From positions 1 through 35,068 of the forward strand of contig WTHB01000082.1 in the NCBI GenBank assembly GCA_011523305.1: DNA of 35,068 nt, written 5' to 3'. Position 1 is the stretch's first letter. The number at the start of each line of letters is the position of its first letter. This DNA comes from Planctomycetaceae bacterium (GTDB taxonomy: Bacteria; Planctomycetota; Planctomycetia; Pirellulales; UBA1268). This document shows, one piece after another, positions 17,399 to 26,171 of the stretch. The notes below the pieces were generated by a model that had not been told where the DNA came from, made no database searches, and saw only the letters and a program-made list of their open reading frames with translations. Both the position numbers and the translations under genes were made by a program.

Positions 17399-17404
17399 AG
17401 GAGG
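17399..17404 (+). promoter_or_regulatory. Ribosome binding site deciding the ilvB start
   Basis: A perfect AGGAGG, 9 bases before the ATG at 17414. It rules against the in-frame upstream ATG at 17315 as the main start. Confidence 0.75.
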
Positions 17405-17413
17405 ACCCGCACG

Positions 17414-19186
17414 ATGGCAACGGCACCCGATCAGGCACGAACCGACTCACTGCTCAGTGGCGCCGACGCAGTTGTTGAGTCGCTCGTCCGCCACGGTGTT
17501 GACATTGTTTTCGCCTACCCGGGTGGAGCGAGTATGCCGCTGCATCAGGCGTTGACTCGTTACGGGGATCGAATCCGCACCATCCTGCCGCGACACGAGC
17601 AGGGGGGCGGCTTTGCCGCCCAGGGATACGCGAGGACGACGGGCAAGCCGGGAGTCTGTATGGCAACCAGCGGTCCTGGGGCCCTTAATCTGGTTACCGC
17701 CATCGCGGATGCCAAACTCGACAGCATTCCACTGATTGCTTTGACCGGTCAGGTCGGCACCAGTGTGATCGGTACTGATGCGTTTCAGGAAACCCCGATC
17801 GTGGAGGTCTGTCGGGGCATTACCAAGCACCACTACCTCGTCACCGCGGCTGAAGACATTCCGCGAGTGATGAAAGAAGCATTCCACATTGCCACGACTG
17901 GCCGACCAGGACCGGTCCTGGTCGACCTGCCAAAAGACATTCAGGTAACGCAGATTGCGGCCAACTTCGATGTGCCGATGAATCTGCCGGGGTATCACCC
18001 AGAACCGCCACGAGCCCATCAGGAACAGATCGCCCAGGTGGCTGCGGCAATCCGCCGCGCGAAGCGGCCGGTGATCTATGCTGGGGGTGGGGTGATTGCC
18101 GGGGACGCGTCCGCGAATCTTCGGAAGCTCGTGGAAAAGACCGGCATTCCGGTCGCGATGACGCTGATGGGACTCGGGGCACTGCCTGGCGATGATCCTT
18201 TGTCGCTCGACATGCTTGGGATGCACGGTAGTGTCTATGCGAATTACGCCGTCGATGAGGCCGATCTGCTGATTGCCATCGGGGTTCGCTTTGATGATCG
18301 CGTGACCGGCAAGGTTTCAGAGTTCGCCAGTCGTGGGTTCATCGTGCATATCGACCTCGACCCGTCTGAGATCAACAAGAACAAACTGGTCCATGTGCCA
18401 ATTGTGGCTGACGTCAACGACGCCCTTGAACAACTCAACGAGGTGGCACAGCCGCCTGAGGATGGGCTGAAGGACTGGCATGCCCAGATTGCCGCCTGGA
18501 AGAAGGAAGATCCCTTTGCTTACGACACGAGCTACCCGGGGATTCTCGCCCAAGAAGCGATTGCGGAGTTCTCGCGTTTGACAGCCGATCGTGAGACCGT
18601 GGTGGCAGTTGGTGTGGGCCAGCACCAGATGTGGGCTGCCCAGTTCTACACCTTCCGTGAGCCGCGAACTTGGCTCTCCTCAAGCGGTCTCGGCACGATG
18701 GGGTTTGGGTTACCGGCAGCCATGGGGGCAAAGGTGGCCCGTCCGGACGCGATCGTGGTCGATATCGACGGGGACGGCAGCATTTTGATGAATATCCAAG
18801 AGCTGGCGACCTGTGTCTGCGAAAACATCCCGATCAAGGTGCTGCTTCTGAACAATCAGCACCTTGGCATGGTGGTGCAGTGGGAAGACCGCTTCTTTAA
18901 GGGCAATCGGGCCCACACCTATCTCGGTCCGGTCCAAAACCCGGAGGCCTCTGGCCAAGGAGACGGCATTTCGCCGGAGTCGCGGTATCCAGATTTCGTC
19001 GCCATCGCCAAGGGATTTGGCTGGCAGGCAGAATCAATCGTGGCGAAGGCCGACCTTGAGTCTGCTCTCACTCGGCTGATCGAGGCCCCCGGCCCGGCGC
19101 TGCTGGATGTGCAGGTGCCATACCAGGAACACGTCCTGCCGATGATTCCGTCCGGCATGACCGTCCGGGAACTAATCAAGAAGTGA
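17414..19186 (+). CDS. ilvB: Acetolactate synthase, large (catalytic) subunit
   Basis: A thiamine-diphosphate enzyme making acetolactate or acetohydroxybutyrate, the first common step of valine, leucine and isoleucine synthesis. The 590-residue protein has the three usual domains: an N-terminal PYR domain with [12 protein letters not shown] and the catalytic Glu62 in [15 protein letters not shown]; a central FAD-type domain ([12 protein letters not shown]); and a C-terminal PP domain with the ThDP motif from GDGS (453-456) to LLLNNQ (about 480). [10 protein letters not shown] and [16 protein letters not shown] are also family stretches. Regulation may involve the leader inverted repeat. The small subunit ilvN does not follow: the next gene is convergent, so the regulatory subunit must be elsewhere if present. 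Confidence 0.95.
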   Translation: MATAPDQARTDSLLSGADAVVESLVRHGVDIVFAYPGGASMPLHQALTRYGDRIRTILPRHEQGGGFAAQGYARTTGKPGVCMATSGPGALNLVTAIADAKLDSIPLIALTGQVGTSVIGTDAFQETPIVEVCRGITKHHYLVTAAEDIPRVMKEAFHIATTGRPGPVLVDLPKDIQVTQIAANFDVPMNLPGYHPEPPRAHQEQIAQVAAAIRRAKRPVIYAGGGVIAGDASANLRKLVEKTGIPVAMTLMGLGALPGDDPLSLDMLGMHGSVYANYAVDEADLLIAIGVRFDDRVTGKVSEFASRGFIVHIDLDPSEINKNKLVHVPIVADVNDALEQLNEVAQPPEDGLKDWHAQIAAWKKEDPFAYDTSYPGILAQEAIAEFSRLTADRETVVAVGVGQHQMWAAQFYTFREPRTWLSSSGLGTMGFGLPAAMGAKVARPDAIVVDIDGDGSILMNIQELATCVCENIPIKVLLLNNQHLGMVVQWEDRFFKGNRAHTYLGPVQNPEASGQGDGISPESRYPDFVAIAKGFGWQAESIVAKADLESALTRLIEAPGPALLDVQVPYQEHVLPMIPSGMTVRELIKK

Positions 19187-19200
19187 GCCAGGCCTGGCTC
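19185..19200. terminator. Palindrome at the ilvB stop, terminator-like
   Basis: GAGCCAGGCCTGGCTC is a perfect 16-base palindrome starting within the ilvB stop codon; it can form a 6-bp stem with a GGCC loop. It lies in the short gap before the convergent gene ending at 19256. No T-run follows. Confidence 0.3.
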
Positions 19201-19255
19201 GAAGCGTCTCCACCAGTGGGCAGAAGTCATCCGCTTCCGGCCTGCTACGATTCCG

Positions 19256-20452
19256 TCAGTTGAGTTCAAACGGAGTGAAACCGCCCGAAGTGGGCGTGCG
19301 TTCTTCTTCCGCTTTCAGTTTTGCGGCTGCTTCTGGAATCAACTTTTTAATTGCTGCCAGGACCGTCTTGTCTTTGGGTGACTCGTAGATGTCGAGGCCG
19401 AGTCGCCGCAGGGCAGCAGCCTCGTTTTTCAGCTGATCGTTGCCGTCGGTTAATCCGTCGGCAAGTCCGTCGATTGCAGCAGCGAGACAGACCAGCCGCC
19501 AGCTTGTCTGGAGGCATCTGGCCTCCGGCAGATAGCCTGTTTCATTTTCGAGGGGCTCCCCGGTGGGACCCAGCATCGTGGCGACATCTTGCCCGGCGGT
19601 TCCCGAGAGCATGTCTTCGAGTTTCTGTCGCTCGATGGCATCCCAATCGTCACGAACCGCTGCGAGGGCGATCTCAGTGATCTGCTCACTGGTCGTTTTG
19701 ATGGGTAGTTCAATGCCACTGAGGGCCAGCGCCTTGACCACGGTCGCTGCCCGAACCCGAAGATTGATCGGGCGGCTGGCATCTTCTAGCAATGCCACTA
19801 CCGCGGCTTGCAGTGGCCGTAAAACTGCCTTGTCCTCTCCGATCAGCCCAACCAGATCAGCGGCCAGATCCAGCGTTCGCTCCTGCAGCCAGTTGCGACC
19901 CGCAGGTGAAAGGGAATCGTTCCCGAGCGTGCAAATTGCTGTCAGGGTTGGCAGCAACGCGGTGGCCTGTTTGCGCGCTGTATCGCCAGCCGAGCGGCTT
20001 CGCAACGCCTCACCGCGAGCGGAGAGCCCTCTCATGGCTGCCACCCGCACGGCAGGGGTAACGGTGTCATCGAGCACAATCTTTTCGAGAGCAGGCGTGG
20101 CAGCAGCAAGAAGTTGTTGCTGCGGGCCTTGAAGTTCGCCAAGGAGTAGGGCTGCATTAACGCTCTTGATGATGTCGACCGTCTTGTTACGGGCGATTGT
20201 TGTGAGGTGGCTGACCACCTCATCGGCAGCCTGTTTGGAGGCAGGAGAACCGACGGGGAGTCCTTTGAAGAGGTCTTTCGCAAGCGTTTCTCGTTCCCGT
20301 GTGAGACGATCACGGGCACCTTCCGCGAGGAGTGCATCGATGCGGCTTGTAGGAGATGTCTCCTGTGTCCAACCCCGATTCGTGCATGCCAGGATGAATG
20401 ACACAAGGAGCACGAGATGCCAGCAGCAGGTTAAGAAAGAAAGGTGTCGCAT
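19256..20452 (-). CDS. Exported helical (HEAT-like) protein or lipoprotein, function unknown
   Basis: A 398-residue protein from the ATG at 20452 (a TTG two codons earlier is also in frame). The N terminus is a signal sequence, LTCCWHLVLLVSFILACTNR. The ILAC stretch could be a lipobox with Cys as the lipidated residue, but the -2 Leu is unusual. The remainder is nearly all helical, with repeated amphipathic pairs of roughly 40 residues such as VTPAVRVAAMRGLSA and RPINLRVRAATVVKALALSG, which look like HEAT/ARM-type repeats. No catalytic motif is visible. It lies 101 bases downstream of the third gene of the PilM-like cluster on the same strand, so it may be the last gene of that operon and serve the same envelope assembly; that is an inference from position. 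Confidence 0.65.
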   Translation of the reverse strand: MRHLSFLTCCWHLVLLVSFILACTNRGWTQETSPTSRIDALLAEGARDRLTRERETLAKDLFKGLPVGSPASKQAADEVVSHLTTIARNKTVDIIKSVNAALLLGELQGPQQQLLAAATPALEKIVLDDTVTPAVRVAAMRGLSARGEALRSRSAGDTARKQATALLPTLTAICTLGNDSLSPAGRNWLQERTLDLAADLVGLIGEDKAVLRPLQAAVVALLEDASRPINLRVRAATVVKALALSGIELPIKTTSEQITEIALAAVRDDWDAIERQKLEDMLSGTAGQDVATMLGPTGEPLENETGYLPEARCLQTSWRLVCLAAAIDGLADGLTDGNDQLKNEAAALRRLGLDIYESPKDKTVLAAIKKLIPEAAAKLKAEEERTPTSGGFTPFELN

Positions 20453-20497
20453 GGGCAAGGAGATTCACGGGACTCAGAAGGGCGGATGTTTGCTGAA

Positions 20498-20533
20498 ACT
20501 ATTTGCAGCCTAAAGACTATGTGCAGCCTAAAG
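20498..20533. repeat. 18-base tandem duplication in an intergenic gap
   Basis: Two adjacent 18-base units with one mismatch (ACTATTTGCAGCCTAAAG and ACTATGTGCAGCCTAAAG) lie between the two last genes of the PilM-like cluster. Probably slippage; a regulatory role is not evident. Confidence 0.7.
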
Positions 20534-20553
20534 TCGGGGCAGCGTGCATCTCG

Positions 20554-22452
20554 TTAGAACAGGGGGATTCCATCTGGTCCCAGCATGTCAGGATTGGGGG
20601 GCTGGGGCGGGGTGTAGCCGGGAAGGGTCGGCAGGTAGGCCTCCACCTGCTCTGCCGAAGTGACTGCAGTCACATGCTCCAGTATCCCGTCCGCATCAGC
20701 AAAAAGCATTTCAAGCGGTGGAGGCGGGGTGAAACCGCGACTGATTCGCTTCTTATCCTCCAATTCCTGCTCACCGACGACTCCAAGCAAGGTTTGGTCG
20801 GTCACCACATCATGGGTCGGAAACTTTTCCTTGCGGGGCCGCCCTTGTGCCGTGAAACCAACTTCGACCCGCCGGGACTCTTTCTTGCTGCCGACAATTT
20901 GCCCAAGGTTGGCCGGTGTGGCATGTAGTTCAAAATTGCCAGAGCCCGGTTTTTTGTCCGTCCCTGTGTGTTCATCGAGAACCAGAATTTCTGCAACGCT
21001 TCCCAACCCACCTTTTTTCTTATCGTCGTTCGTGATCATCCGGACCAGCACTTGGCCGAGCGCGGGGATACGAACTGGAGCCGCTGCCATTGCTGGGCTG
21101 GTTTCGGATAGGGCTGCAGCGAGGTAGGGTTCTTTGGTTTGGTCGGGTTCATCAAGAAATTTGGCTGCCACGTTGTAGTTGGGGTTCCAGAGGTTGATGG
21201 TGACGCGGTAGCGGTATGCCTTCCCCGGTTTGACGGTGACATCGACAAAGCGGAAAAGTCGGTACTCATAGGGATTGAGCAGGCCATCTGGACCCAGGCC
21301 CGTAAGTGTGGGGTCGTCTGGCAACATGTCGGGGTCATTCAATTGGCCACTTAACTGAGAGTCCGCAAATGGGCCAGTTTGTGTCGGGTCAGTCATAGTC
21401 CCTGGCGGACCATTTTGCGGCTGACCAAAGGGGCCGCCGAGCCCGCCGGGCATCAGAGGGTTGTCCTGCTGCTGTTCCGCAAGGAGTTCTGTCATTTTCT
21501 GAACAGCCCAAGGGTGTACAGCCGAAAGTCCCCAACGCGGGCCCGACAAGGTTTCTCCGGGCATTCCTGTTCCGCTTAACGTTGGCAGTTCGGCAAGCGT
21601 TGGCAGTGGTGCATAAAAGCCCAGCTGCACGTCCTGCGGGCGAAAGTTCTCCTGATCTGTCAGTTTGAATTGTTCCGGTACCGGGTCTTGTGCAGCCGCG
21701 GACCATGTTTTGGTCCAGATTTCGGTTGCTTTGGCAAGATTGAGAACTTCCCAATCGCCGTCCCTGCCGCCGTCAACCGTTTGACGCTCAATCGTGTAGT
21801 CGCGCCATAGTGGGGTGTCGCGGGCCTCGTCCTGGAAACTTGTCACTGAATACCGTGCGACATACTCATCGACCTGTTTTTTGTAGGGCACCAGGCCGCT
21901 GATGATGACGTAAGGCATGAGTCTCGCTGGCGGCGATGTCACGACAGCCTCGGGCATTCCCATGCCGGTCGGATCAGCAGGAGGCGAATCCATTCCATTT
22001 GGTTGGAGCTGATCATTTTTCGCAATGGCAGCGAGGCCCGCAACAGTAGTGAGTTGTTCCAGCGGAAAGATTTTCGGCGTGGAACGCTTCTTCAAGTCTC
22101 CAAGCGGCGGGCGGTTGAGCCCGAGTTCGATCGCTGGCGGCTCAAGCATTGGGGGACGCCAGTCCGAGGTCGTCGTTGCTGTGATGGAAGGACCCCGGAG
22201 CATTTTTTCGAGAGATCGTCGTTCGTCGAGATCGGGTGTTCGGTCCAGTAGCGACTTCGCTCGGGTCGCTCGCTGCAAGATCTCAGCAGGCGTCATGTCG
22301 GCTGGCAGCATTTTGCTGCGCAAGGCGTTAATACCGCCCCAGGCCAGCGGTAGGCTGCAGAGCAGGGCGATGGCTACGAGCAGTTTCTCGCCGTGGTTTG
22401 CCACAAGCGAGAAGACGGTTTCTGGAGTAATTTTCAGTTTTGGTAGGGCCAT
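20554..22452 (-). CDS. Single-pass membrane protein of the PilM-like cluster, function unknown
   Basis: From the ATG at 22452 the protein has 632 residues; a GTG at 22461 would overlap the previous stop by 4 bases. A short cytoplasmic lead is followed by one membrane segment (EKLLVAIALLCSLPLAWGGI), leaving nearly everything in the periplasm. The middle is Pro/Gly/Gln-rich (for example NPLMPGGLGGPFGQPQNGPP). A beta-type domain begins near FRFVDVTVKPGKAYRYRVTI. The C terminus is Pro-rich (LPGYTPPQPPNPDMLGPDG). The topology suits a periplasmic partner of a PilM/N/O complex, comparable in position to PilP or to Amuc_1099 in Akkermansia, but I cannot show homology to either. It is tightly spaced after the PilO-like gene and surely in the same operon. 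Confidence 0.7.
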   Translation of the reverse strand: MALPKLKITPETVFSLVANHGEKLLVAIALLCSLPLAWGGINALRSKMLPADMTPAEILQRATRAKSLLDRTPDLDERRSLEKMLRGPSITATTTSDWRPPMLEPPAIELGLNRPPLGDLKKRSTPKIFPLEQLTTVAGLAAIAKNDQLQPNGMDSPPADPTGMGMPEAVVTSPPARLMPYVIISGLVPYKKQVDEYVARYSVTSFQDEARDTPLWRDYTIERQTVDGGRDGDWEVLNLAKATEIWTKTWSAAAQDPVPEQFKLTDQENFRPQDVQLGFYAPLPTLAELPTLSGTGMPGETLSGPRWGLSAVHPWAVQKMTELLAEQQQDNPLMPGGLGGPFGQPQNGPPGTMTDPTQTGPFADSQLSGQLNDPDMLPDDPTLTGLGPDGLLNPYEYRLFRFVDVTVKPGKAYRYRVTINLWNPNYNVAAKFLDEPDQTKEPYLAAALSETSPAMAAAPVRIPALGQVLVRMITNDDKKKGGLGSVAEILVLDEHTGTDKKPGSGNFELHATPANLGQIVGSKKESRRVEVGFTAQGRPRKEKFPTHDVVTDQTLLGVVGEQELEDKKRISRGFTPPPPLEMLFADADGILEHVTAVTSAEQVEAYLPTLPGYTPPQPPNPDMLGPDGIPLF

Positions 22453-22457
22453 ATCAG

Positions 22458-23930
22458 TCACTCACTGTCAGCCAGAGGGCTTGCGATATCGTTTCCTGCC
22501 TGGTCCAGCCCAAGATATTCCGGGTCCGGGCGGGTCGCCAAGGCGATCGAGCCTCGCAACTCGACGTCGAGGTCGTATTTCCGAGTTGTCCCAGCCTCAC
22601 CTTGCATGCTCCCTGACCGAAGCGATGGCATGCGAACACTGCTGCCGAACTCACCGCTCTCTCCGAGGCCGCCCTCAGGGTTGATCCGAATCTGCCGGAC
22701 ATCAATCGGGACCGCCTGGCTGGCAAAGGTCCGTAGCAGCAGATCGAGTTTTCGCTGATCGACCTCACCCCGGAACACGAACGGCACCAGGTGCGTCATC
22801 TTCGTGTCGGGAGACATTTCGACGTCTTCTGCCGACAGAGGCGTGCCGTCCCGATCGACGTAAATCCAATTCAACAGTTGGAAATCGGTGTCTTCGTCGA
22901 GTAACTCCATGCCGTCCATGCCAAAGTCTGGCGGACCATCCATGGTCTCCATACCCCCCATGGCGCCGCTTGCTCCAAACCGGGGATTCGGTGGGCGGCC
23001 ACCTTCGCCCTCCATGCCCATTCCCATGTCCATGCCCATTCCCATGTCCATGTCCATCAGGCCATCCATGCCAGTCTGAGCGGCCTGAATCCGTCCGCCG
23101 TTCCGGCCCCCGGGGTTGTCTTCCGCAGCACGGTAGCCAGCCGCAAGTTTCGAGATCGTTGCAACGGCGGCATCGTGACTGCCCGTTGCGGTCTTGTTTA
23201 CTTCCGCAATGATGGTGCAGAGCAAGTCGTAGCACCGGAGTTCTTCTTGGGCGAGCAGCACCTGCGTGGTTGAAGGTGTTGTTAGCCAATTGTAACTCGC
23301 GTAGAGCTCAGACTGATCGGTTGCATCCCAGAGCACAGTGTGCTGGTCGGTCGACCCCTCCGCGTGGCGATCGAATCCACTACGAGGCATAGAGCGTAGG
23401 CCTTGGCCCATCCCTGCTCCGGAGGCGTCATCACTCATTTCCTCGGCGGCATCGATGCGGCTGGGCAGTTTGCGGACAAGTCGACGGACAGTGTTCTGAT
23501 AGCGTTCGAGCAGTCGGGTGGGAAGGGTGCCGGCTGGCCTCAGTGATTTGACCCTGGTGATAAAGTCTGGCCCAAGTTCAGCCGGCCAGTTGCGAAGGGA
23601 CTGCTGTTCATCCCAAGATTGCATCCATTGCTTGAGCACACCACGGCGGAGTTGGTCTGTGGCACCTTCGACCTGTTCACCCCAGTGCTGCTGAGGATGG
23701 CCGAAGTCCTCAAATCCCGAACCCGGGGCGGCCTGATAGCGGGTGATCCCGTCGACTGACTCGATCTGCTGCTCAATCTCGGCCTGGCGTGTATCAATTT
23801 CCCGCAGCAGTTTGGCGTCTGCCGTGAAGGCAAGCGGCACGAGTACCAGTGGCATGAGGACCGCCAGTAACCAAAAATGGTATTTGACGATCTGTTTCAG
23901 ATACGGACGAAGTTGCTCGAGGTAATCCAT
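22458..23930 (-). CDS. PilO-like single-pass membrane protein with a methionine-rich tract
   Basis: A 490-residue protein. Residues 17-36 form a membrane helix (YHFWLLAVLMPLVLVPLAFT), followed by a coiled-coil heptad region (LLREIDTRQAEIEQQIESV), the layout of PilO: short cytoplasmic tail, one helix, coiled coil, then periplasmic domain. Residues 288-306 contain nine methionines in 19 residues, inside a Gly/Met/Asp-rich tract that ends near 341. The last 115 residues contain VPFVFRGEVDQRKLDLLLRT and VRQIRINPEG, which fit the strand-helix-strand pattern of ferredoxin-like PilO domains. This fold is known for Amuc_1100 of Akkermansia, a PVC relative. It follows the PilM-PilN gene by 57 bases and precedes the third cluster gene by a few bases. 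Assignment rests on topology and context, not on a strong sequence match. Confidence 0.7.
   Translation of the reverse strand: MDYLEQLRPYLKQIVKYHFWLLAVLMPLVLVPLAFTADAKLLREIDTRQAEIEQQIESVDGITRYQAAPGSGFEDFGHPQQHWGEQVEGATDQLRRGVLKQWMQSWDEQQSLRNWPAELGPDFITRVKSLRPAGTLPTRLLERYQNTVRRLVRKLPSRIDAAEEMSDDASGAGMGQGLRSMPRSGFDRHAEGSTDQHTVLWDATDQSELYASYNWLTTPSTTQVLLAQEELRCYDLLCTIIAEVNKTATGSHDAAVATISKLAAGYRAAEDNPGGRNGGRIQAAQTGMDGLMDMDMGMGMDMGMGMEGEGGRPPNPRFGASGAMGGMETMDGPPDFGMDGMELLDEDTDFQLLNWIYVDRDGTPLSAEDVEMSPDTKMTHLVPFVFRGEVDQRKLDLLLRTFASQAVPIDVRQIRINPEGGLGESGEFGSSVRMPSLRSGSMQGEAGTTRKYDLDVELRGSIALATRPDPEYLGLDQAGNDIASPLADSE
23017..23052. repeat. Perfect 18-base tandem repeat encoding the Met-rich tract
   Basis: CCCATTCCCATGTCCATG occurs twice in direct succession (23017-23034 and 23035-23052) inside the PilO-like gene, coding on the minus strand for HMDMGMGM-type Met-Gly/Asp alternation. 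The unit is a multiple of three, so copy-number changes would stay in frame. Confidence 0.85.
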
Positions 23931-23987
23931 AATCGTCGGGACAGCAGGGATTCGAAGGGTTGTGGAACCGCAGACGCTTGCGGGGCT

Positions 23988-26171
23988 TTAATAGGCCGCC
24001 ATGTCATCATCCATTTCCGGAACGAGTTCGATCGCACCTGGGGACGTTGGTTTCCAGACAAATTGGAGCACGAAGTCGTATCGTTTGACTTCAAGACCCT
24101 GATCTTCGAGGTCATCATCGCGGTCCCGTCCACTCATTCGGCCTCGTGAGCCACGGCCGCGTGCCGGTGCTTGCCCGAGGTTGCCTCCCGTTAAGCCCAT
24201 CTCTAAGCCGAGCCATTCCGTCTGGATGGGATTCGATGTGACAAGTGCGGGGAAGCCTAGGCCCAGTTCGGCTGCGGAGACCCGTTCACCTGCCCGCGGC
24301 CCTGCTATCACGGGGAGAATCGGGTCTTCACTGAGCAGGTTGTCGATCAGTGTCGCGCGGAGGTAGTTCCGGCCCTCGTAGGGCTTGTGTTGATCCTCGT
24401 TGTGGTAGTGGTGGCCAACGAGTTGAATCACCCAGCCAGAACCCGTCGGCCCCTCTTCCTCTGTCTCGTCTGAAAACTCATCGATCGCGGTTTCATTCGG
24501 ATCGGTGTCGTCGCTAGGCGTGGCGGCATCCACATCAGCAGCCTCTTCGGTCTCCGGCTGATCGTTCGCCACGGTTACGGTCCAGTCGTCTCGGACCGAC
24601 TCGAACCAGACGGCCAGGTCCGGGAAAAACTGGCAGTCCATCGAGTCGATGTGAATTTCGTCGTAATTGATGGTCAGCCCATTGCCGGCTGTGGTGTCAG
24701 CCTCTGCGGCCTTCTCAGGATCGACTGGCTGGGTTTTGTCAGGCTCACTCCGCGGCAGCATCGCCTCGACAGCCCGCAGGAGTTCCAGCGTTTGGAACCG
24801 GCGGTCCGTGATCCGCAGCAACTGCTGCTGGGTCGCCAGAATCTCATTGCGGCTGGCCTGCGCCTGGTCAAGTGTGCTTTGGAGAGTTGCTGAGCGGCTC
24901 GTGACCTCTTCTGCCGCCGTGGTGGCTGCCGCGAAGGTGCTCTCGGAATAACTGTTCCAGGCGATAAAAATACCAAGGAAGTTGACTAGTGCAGCGAGGA
25001 GCAACCCCAGCATGGCGACGACCGCCCATGGTCGCTTCGCCCGAATGAGTCGGTCGCGAAGCGATTCGGGCGGCAGCAAGTTGGTCCTTAAACTCGCCGC
25101 GCCAAGTCCCTGCAGCGCAAGCCCGTAGGCAGTGCCGAAGGCCAGTTGGTTTTCCATGAAGGCGGGGGAGCGGATCACGACATTCCCTTCGAGTTCCTTG
25201 AATTCCCGAAGCCGATGGACCTCAAGTTGGAGTTGCTTCGACAGAAAGTCGCTCAGTCCCCGGAGTCTGGCGGCATTCCCGACCAGAAACACCATGCCGA
25301 TGGTCGCGGTGCGATCCTGGCCGGTGAAATAATTCAGCGACCGCTGCATTTCGCTGGCGAACTCATTGAATACAGGTCGCAGTGTTTGGAAGACTTTCTT
25401 CGGGTCGTCGGCCCGGGCGGCGTTCCGCTTGAGGTTTTCAGCCTTGGCAAAGGTCATCCGCATCCCTTGGACGAGGGCGCGGGTGAAGTTGTTTCCACCG
25501 ATCGGCATGGTTCGTTGCCAGATGCGGAGGCCGTTGGTGATGATCAGGTCAGTGGAGTCCACGCCGATCGAGGCCAATACGATCGACGGTGGCGGTGCGT
25601 CCGGGTCGATTTCATCGGCTGGCGGTAGTTGGTCGGCCATGATGACGTTGGCCAGCGCAACCGGTGCCAGTTGCAGAATGTCAACCTCGATGTCGGCCTT
25701 GTTGAATGGTTCAAGCGCCCGGGCGACCTGATCCCGCTTCATTGCGAAGAGGGCGACTTCGGAGTCAATGACAAATCCGCTCTCTTCAATGCCCCCTTCA
25801 AGCCGCTGCCAACTCCAGACCACCTGCTCCAGAGGGAAGGGGATCTGCTGTCGGGCCTCGTACGTGACGATGTCGGGGATCTTAGCCGCCTCAACAGGTG
25901 GCAGCTTGATGAACTTGCTCAGGCCTGCTTGGCCAGGCACTGACACAGCAATTTTGTCGCCGGCAACATCATTCCGACTGAGAAACTCCTCGACCGCGTT
26001 CTGGACGAGTTCTGCTGGATCGGCCTCTGGCTGCGTCAGCAGTATCGGATACTCGATGTAGTCAAAGGCTTCGGCAACCAGTTTGCCGGTATCAGACGAT
26101 CGGCTGCAGCGGAGCGCTTTCAGCCCACACTTGCCGATGTCGATGCCCCAGACGTCTTTGCCGCGTGCCAT
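23988..26171 (-). CDS. PilM-PilN fusion protein, type IV pilus-type inner-membrane assembly component
   Basis: A 727-residue protein. Residues 1-355 are an actin-like PilM domain: WGIDIGKCGLKAL (8-20) is the phosphate-1 motif, PFPLEQVVWSWQ (111-122) a PilM-type stretch, SIGVDSTDLIITNG (201-214) phosphate-2, and NQLAFGTAYGLALQGL (341-356) the C-terminal helix. Directly after this comes LRTNLLPPES, matching the NLLP motif by which PilN's cytoplasmic tail binds PilM, then a membrane segment (residues 382-404), a coiled coil (about 410-470) and a PilN-like periplasmic domain with an acidic Asp/Glu insert (about 560-590). The C terminus is basic then acidic. PilM and PilN are normally separate genes. 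It heads the minus-strand cluster behind a good promoter candidate; the ATG at 26171 has AGG 10 bases upstream. Confidence 0.85.
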   Translation of the reverse strand: MARGKDVWGIDIGKCGLKALRCSRSSDTGKLVAEAFDYIEYPILLTQPEADPAELVQNAVEEFLSRNDVAGDKIAVSVPGQAGLSKFIKLPPVEAAKIPDIVTYEARQQIPFPLEQVVWSWQRLEGGIEESGFVIDSEVALFAMKRDQVARALEPFNKADIEVDILQLAPVALANVIMADQLPPADEIDPDAPPPSIVLASIGVDSTDLIITNGLRIWQRTMPIGGNNFTRALVQGMRMTFAKAENLKRNAARADDPKKVFQTLRPVFNEFASEMQRSLNYFTGQDRTATIGMVFLVGNAARLRGLSDFLSKQLQLEVHRLREFKELEGNVVIRSPAFMENQLAFGTAYGLALQGLGAASLRTNLLPPESLRDRLIRAKRPWAVVAMLGLLLAALVNFLGIFIAWNSYSESTFAAATTAAEEVTSRSATLQSTLDQAQASRNEILATQQQLLRITDRRFQTLELLRAVEAMLPRSEPDKTQPVDPEKAAEADTTAGNGLTINYDEIHIDSMDCQFFPDLAVWFESVRDDWTVTVANDQPETEEAADVDAATPSDDTDPNETAIDEFSDETEEEGPTGSGWVIQLVGHHYHNEDQHKPYEGRNYLRATLIDNLLSEDPILPVIAGPRAGERVSAAELGLGFPALVTSNPIQTEWLGLEMGLTGGNLGQAPARGRGSRGRMSGRDRDDDLEDQGLEVKRYDFVLQFVWKPTSPGAIELVPEMDDDMAAY

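Noticed and set aside
17315-17413. Upstream in-frame ATG that would extend IlvB by 33 residues, or act as a leader peptide
   Set aside because: The extra residues are Arg-rich with no Ile/Leu/Val cluster, and a perfect AGGAGG serves the ATG at 17414.
23013-23069. Short repeated units that might suggest a CRISPR or VNTR array
   Set aside because: Units are contiguous, without spacers, only two perfect copies, and lie in frame within a coding gene.
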